DNA of 64,000 nt from Pseudomonas sp. GGS8 (GTDB lineage Bacteria; Pseudomonadota; Gammaproteobacteria; Pseudomonadales; Pseudomonadaceae). The notes below the pieces were generated by a model. The model was given only the letters and a program-made list of their open reading frames with translations, was not told the origin of the DNA and ran no database searches. Shown piece after piece: positions 60,202 through 64,000 of this stretch. The position numbers and the translations under genes are program-made. The stretch covers positions 4,281,501 through 4,345,500 of the forward strand of contig NZ_JALJWF010000001.1 of NCBI RefSeq assembly GCF_024168645.1, in the 5' to 3' direction. The stretch's first letter is position 1. Each line of letters opens with the position of its first letter.

Positions 60202-61565
60202 GCCCTGGCCTCCGTCGGCGGACGTTCTTCAGCCTTGAGGCGCAGTACCCAGGTCAGGGCGAGCATGATCCACAGGTACTTGTGATTCGGTGCGCTGAGG
60301 AACATCAAAAACAGGGTCAACGATAGATAACTGATGCCCAGGTGCGTGATCAGGTCGGCCTGCTCCCAATCCCGTCGCAGCATCCAGGCGTGACGGGCAC
60401 GGACCAGGTTGTACATCCCGAGGCCCAGCATGCCGACGAACAACAACCCGGCGGGAATCCCCAGTTCACTGAAGATTTCCATGTAGGTGTTGTGAGCGCG
60501 ACGGTACAAGTCGCCGGGCTTGCGGTTGGCGGAAAACACCTTGGCGTAACCGGAGGTGGCGTAGTGCAGCGGGAAGGTGCCGGGGCCGCTACCGAGTAAC
60601 GGATGCTCACGAATCATCTGGCCGCCGACCACAAGGTATGACGTGCGGCGGCCGAGGGATTCGTCCTGGCTTTTGGCGCCTTCTTTCAAGACGCTCAAGG
60701 ACTGGATGCGCTTGAGGTAACCGGCCGGCATCGAATAGATCCCCACCGGGATCACGAGTGCAAGGCCGAGCATGGCAAAACCCAAGTGGCGCGGCCGGAT
60801 GCGTGGCAGCTGCGCGCGGTAGTGCCAGGCGCCGATCATCAAGCTCAGGAACAGCACCACCAGCCCGGAACGGGAATCGGTTTTGGTCATGCCGCCCAGC
60901 AGCAAAATGCAGCAGCCGCCCCAGAACAATCGGTGCAACAGATTCGGGCCGCGGATCACCAGCAGCAGGCCCAACGGCACGGCGAAGGCAATCAGCAGGG
61001 CAAACGAGTTCGCGTCTTCCAGCAGCCCGGCGGCACGGCCCTGGTCCTGATACTTGGTGGAGAACATGGCCAGCACAGAGGTCGCGGCGACGCTGAGAGT
61101 CACCAGCCGGGCGAACAGATCGAGGTTCAACTCACGGCCGATCAGCAAGGTGATCACAAACAGAACCATGCCGACGCTCATATCCCGCAGATGACTCTGG
61201 GACATGTCCATGCTGTCGGTATTGATCATGCTCAACCCGTACAACACGATGAAGCCGATCAGGTAGCGCCAGATGTTGCTGCGCAAGCGCTCGGACGGAA
61301 TCTGGTGAATGGCCAGTTGCAACATCAGGATCAGGGCCAGTGACGCACCGATGAATTTGGTGCCCGACAACGCGTTGCCCTTGAAGAAACCTTCGAACGG
61401 CACCAGCGCCGCGATGCCCAACAACCCCCAGGCGGGTTTTCGGTAGAGCACACCAACAGCGACCATGCCCAGCACCGCGCCTGGCGCCAGATAGGGGTAA
61501 GGGCTGGCCAGCAAACCGAGGCAGACCAGGGCGAGCAGACTGACGATCGAGAGCGGAAAGATCAT
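60198..61565 (-). CDS. O-antigen polymerase/ligase family protein (Wzy/WaaL-like)
   Basis: The 455-residue polytopic membrane protein (about 10-12 segments) has the large periplasmic loop with RAHNTYMEIFSELGIPAGLL, the H-N-x-Y motif shared by Wzy and WaaL proteins. In an operon with Wzx and a Wzz-like protein it is most likely the Wzy polymerase. It overlaps both neighbours by 4 bases. Confidence 0.82.
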   Translation of the reverse strand: MIFPLSIVSLLALVCLGLLASPYPYLAPGAVLGMVAVGVLYRKPAWGLLGIAALVPFEGFFKGNALSGTKFIGASLALILMLQLAIHQIPSERLRSNIWRYLIGFIVLYGLSMINTDSMDMSQSHLRDMSVGMVLFVITLLIGRELNLDLFARLVTLSVAATSVLAMFSTKYQDQGRAAGLLEDANSFALLIAFAVPLGLLLVIRGPNLLHRLFWGGCCILLLGGMTKTDSRSGLVVLFLSLMIGAWHYRAQLPRIRPRHLGFAMLGLALVIPVGIYSMPAGYLKRIQSLSVLKEGAKSQDESLGRRTSYLVVGGQMIREHPLLGSGPGTFPLHYATSGYAKVFSANRKPGDLYRRAHNTYMEIFSELGIPAGLLFVGMLGLGMYNLVRARHAWMLRRDWEQADLITHLGISYLSLTLFLMFLSAPNHKYLWIMLALTWVLRLKAEERPPTEARA

Positions 61566-62617
61566 GCGCGTGCCTCCCGTGCAGTACGGATATAAAGCTG
61601 CGACCAGCGTTCGGCCAAGGCCTTCAGGTCGTAACGGTCCTGTTGCGTACGTCTTGCGTTGTCGATCAGTTCGCGAGCCAGTGCCGGCTCACTCAGTAGC
61701 GTGTCGAGCTGTCGGGCGAGGGCGGCACTGTCGGTGGGGGGCGCCAGCAGGCCGTTGTGCCGATCCTCCAGCACATCGGGCACCCCGCCGACGCTGAACG
61801 CCACCACCGGCACTCCGGTCTGCATCGCTTCGAGCAAAATCATCGGCGTGCCCTCGGTGCGCGAGCTGATCACCAGCGCATCGAGTTGCGGCCACCAGCG
61901 GTTCATGTCGGTCTGATAGCCCGGCAGGGTGATGCGGTTGTGCAAGCCGGCAGCGGCAATTCGCGCCAGCAGGGTTTCCCGTTCCGGGCCGTCGCCGAGC
62001 ATCACCGCGTCCAGTTGCGGGTGTTGCTGACACAGCGGAATCAGCGAATCGAGAAACAGGTCCGGGCCTTTTTCATGGGTCAGCCGACCGACGTAGCCCG
62101 CAAGCCAGCGCGGGTGTCTGGCGTTGTGGGGCAGCAGGCCGTTGGCCGTTGGCAGACCATTGGGAATCACTTGCAGCTTCTCCGTTCGAACACTGGCCTT
62201 GCGGTGCAGCACCGCGATGCTTTCGGCCACGCAAACCACTCTATTCACCGACGCCGTGCGGCACAGTTGCAGGCTCAGCCAGCCGTAGAAGCGTTGCTTG
62301 CGACTGCGCGGGGTGAAACCGTGTTGGGTAATCACCAACGGCAAGTCCAACAATGTCGCGCCGACCCAGCCAAACAACAGGCCTTTGAAATTGTGCGTAT
62401 TGATCAGCGGCTGTTCAGCCCGCCGATAACGTAAATGCCCCAGCAATTGCCCCAGCCCCGTGAAAGCGCGGCAATCGACCCCGGCCTCGCGGAACCGGTC
62501 GATCAGGGCCGGCGGCGCATCCAGAAACAGCACCTGATGGTGTCCCGGCGTCGCCAGGCAATGGTCCAGCAACATCCGCTCAGCGCCATAAAAGCCGCCG
62601 CTGCTGATCAAATGCAT
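61562..62617 (-). CDS. Family 4 glycosyltransferase
   Basis: The GT-B enzyme (about 351 residues from the ATG) has the family 4 pattern VIPNGLPTANGLLP, GYVGRLTHEKGPDLFLDSL and EGTPMILLEAMQTGVPVVAF, with Glu residues near 268-276 for nucleotide-sugar binding. TTG codons at 62653 (overlapping the upstream stop, TTGA) and 62665 are alternative starts; the 4-base overlap is typical of this operon. It probably adds a sugar to the lipid-linked repeat unit. Confidence 0.85.
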   Translation of the reverse strand: MHLISSGGFYGAERMLLDHCLATPGHHQVLFLDAPPALIDRFREAGVDCRAFTGLGQLLGHLRYRRAEQPLINTHNFKGLLFGWVGATLLDLPLVITQHGFTPRSRKQRFYGWLSLQLCRTASVNRVVCVAESIAVLHRKASVRTEKLQVIPNGLPTANGLLPHNARHPRWLAGYVGRLTHEKGPDLFLDSLIPLCQQHPQLDAVMLGDGPERETLLARIAAAGLHNRITLPGYQTDMNRWWPQLDALVISSRTEGTPMILLEAMQTGVPVVAFSVGGVPDVLEDRHNGLLAPPTDSAALARQLDTLLSEPALARELIDNARRTQQDRYDLKALAERWSQLYIRTAREARA

Positions 62618-62649
62618 GATCGGCAGCGCGTTGGCGCTGAGCGGCCCGT

Positions 62650-64000
62650 TCAATGGCGCACCCAATACATGAAGCTAGGCACGGTCCAGTTCTTGTGCGG
62701 GTTGTTCGGCAGAACGTCCTGATCGTTGATCACCAACAGCACCGGCAATCCCAGTTCATGGGTGATTTGCGCTGGATGTTTGAAGCTGTGATCGAAGAAC
62801 TCACGCACGTAGACGAAGGCAATCGCCAGCAGCAGACCGGTCAGCATCCCGAACGGAATGATCAGCAGCGGTTTGGGAAACGCCACCTCGGACGGTTCGA
62901 ACGGCGGGCTGAGCACCCGGGCGTTGGACAAATCGCTGTCCAGCGCGCGGGCGGTGCTGCTTTCGGCAAAGCGCTGGGCGTAGGTGGAGAACGCCGCGTG
63001 CAAGGCATTGATCTCGGTATCCATCTGCTGCAACTTGCTCTGCGCCACTTGCAATTGGTGGATACGGTTCTTGAACTCGGCGATGCGCGCGGTTTTCTGG
63101 TTGATCACCGAGGTGACAATGGCCAGGTCGCTGGTGCGCTCCTGAATCCGGTTGCTGACGATTTTCAGGAACTGCTGACGGGTGCGGGTAATTTGTTCGC
63201 GGGCCAGCAGCATCGGTTCGCTGCCCGGCTGGAACACCGCCAGGTCGTTCATGTAGCGACTGACTTGAGTCGTCAGTTGCTCACCGATCTGCCGGATCTC
63301 CCGGTCTTCGAAGGCAATGTTGTCCACCGTGGTGGTGAAGGTGAAGGGGAAGGTGTAGTCGTTGAGCCGAGAGGTATTGTTGGCCGCCGCCAGCGCGGTT
63401 TTCAGGTAGTCGAGCCAGCGCTGGCTTTGCAGCAAGCGATCCTGATACTGGTTGAGGTTCTCTTCCTCGGTGTTGATGGCGTTGAGGCGGAAGGTGATTT
63501 CTTCCTTCGGATCGGACGCGCCGATCTTTTCGAGTAACGCCAGTCGAGTGCCTTCCAGGCCATCGAGCCGCACCTGATACTGCTTCTTCTTGGTTTCGTA
63601 GAAGCTCTGTGGCAGGTCGATCGATTGCAGTTCCTGACGGCTGGCCAGGTAGTTTTGCAACATCGTCGCGACAAACCGGGTGCCTTGGGCCGGGTCGCTT
63701 GAGCTGTAGATAATGGAGATCACGTTGGAGCCGGGCAGGGTGTCGATCTTCAGGTTATCGATGGCTTCCTGGGTGAAGGTATCCAGGGTGGTGTCCCGCA
63801 CCGGATCGATTGCAAGCCCGAGCGCGCCACGCACCGGATTGATCACGTATTCACGCAAGGGGTTGGTCACGAAGCGCTGGATCGGTACGGTCACCAGTTT
63901 GTTGAAGGCCCCGGGGTTGGGCGTGTATTCGCCTTTGGCCTGCAGGTCACTGATGGTCTGACGGATCAGGGCCGGCGAGCGCAGGATGTTGCTCTCGGTT
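62650..64000 (-). CDS. Wzz/GumC-like polysaccharide copolymerase, partial at window edge
   Basis: The 450 residues visible are the C-terminal part of a polysaccharide copolymerase: ESNILRSPALIRQTISDLQ near the cut, then a coiled-coil periplasmic region (about 80-340 of the visible part), the SDLSNARVLSPPFEPSEVAF segment and a C-terminal membrane helix (LLIIPFGMLTGLLLAIAFVY). There is no cytosolic tyrosine-kinase domain at the C-terminus. It determines chain length. The frame stays open to the end of the window, so start and N-terminal helix lie beyond. Confidence 0.85.
   Translation of the reverse strand, partial: TESNILRSPALIRQTISDLQAKGEYTPNPGAFNKLVTVPIQRFVTNPLREYVINPVRGALGLAIDPVRDTTLDTFTQEAIDNLKIDTLPGSNVISIIYSSSDPAQGTRFVATMLQNYLASRQELQSIDLPQSFYETKKKQYQVRLDGLEGTRLALLEKIGASDPKEEITFRLNAINTEEENLNQYQDRLLQSQRWLDYLKTALAAANNTSRLNDYTFPFTFTTTVDNIAFEDREIRQIGEQLTTQVSRYMNDLAVFQPGSEPMLLAREQITRTRQQFLKIVSNRIQERTSDLAIVTSVINQKTARIAEFKNRIHQLQVAQSKLQQMDTEINALHAAFSTYAQRFAESSTARALDSDLSNARVLSPPFEPSEVAFPKPLLIIPFGMLTGLLLAIAFVYVREFFDHSFKHPAQITHELGLPVLLVINDQDVLPNNPHKNWTVPSFMYWVRH

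Overview
This 64 kb window is a chromosomal segment of a fluorescent-lineage Pseudomonas. The gene order purB-hflD-mnmA-nudJ, idh/icd, cspD, clpSA, infA-bpt-aat-trxB, ftsK-lolA-rarA-crcB-serS-cysG, tusEBCD is the order I know from Pseudomonas aeruginosa. The intergenic gaps carry the REP palindromes typical of the P. fluorescens group (cores such as TGTGGGAGCGGGCTTGCCCG). No rRNA, tRNA, CRISPR, integrase, transposase or prophage gene was found.

Region 1 (1-27 kb) is conserved housekeeping. It holds purine synthesis (purB), tRNA U34 thiolation (mnmA, with the sulfur relay tusBCDE 22 kb away), two unrelated NADP isocitrate dehydrogenases in divergent orientation (monomeric idh, dimeric icd), and cspD. 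A complete leucine N-degron pathway follows (clpS-clpA on + and bpt-aat on -, around infA). Then come thioredoxin reductase, the ftsK translocase, lolA, rarA, the fluoride channel crcB, serS and the siroheme synthase cysG.

Region 2 (26-50 kb) is accessory and regulatory. It has small unknown proteins, a GNAT enzyme, hemerythrin, NudK, a Raf-kinase-inhibitor-like protein, a pirin, three AraC-type regulators (one a GlxA type), three LysR-type or divergent regulator units, and a tail-to-tail pair of winged-helix/STAND ATPase regulators, one lacking the C-terminal half. Genes 37.5-41.6 kb (flavodoxin-like reductase, haloperoxidase-like hydrolase, AraC regulator, secreted metallo-beta-lactamase-fold protein, LysR) appear linked by an exact 20-bp sequence present at two promoters in opposite orientation. 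A four-gene operon (doxX, ABM monooxygenase, amidohydrolase, YcaC hydrolase), a cyclic-nucleotide-gated MscS-type channel and a secreted esterase with a divergent LysR follow. A DUF6124 gene at 42.1 kb is preceded by a striking three-way-junction leader.

Region 3 (51-64 kb) is a single minus-strand exopolysaccharide operon running in from beyond the right edge: Wzz/GumC-like copolymerase (cut by the window end), GT4, Wzy/ligase, two GT2, polysaccharide deacetylase, Wzx flippase, a secreted glycosidase-like protein, a CelD-like acyltransferase, a YdjC/HpnK deacetylase and a GNAT-like protein. Most junctions overlap by 4-29 bp, which implies translational coupling.

The most unusual items are the DUF6124 leader RNA/DNA element, the shared 20-mer operator candidate, the terminator-like hairpin just before the metallo-beta-lactamase-fold gene, two 150-bp inverted copies of a long REP-flanked element, and the truncated STAND regulator. 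No defence or antibiotic cluster is visible.
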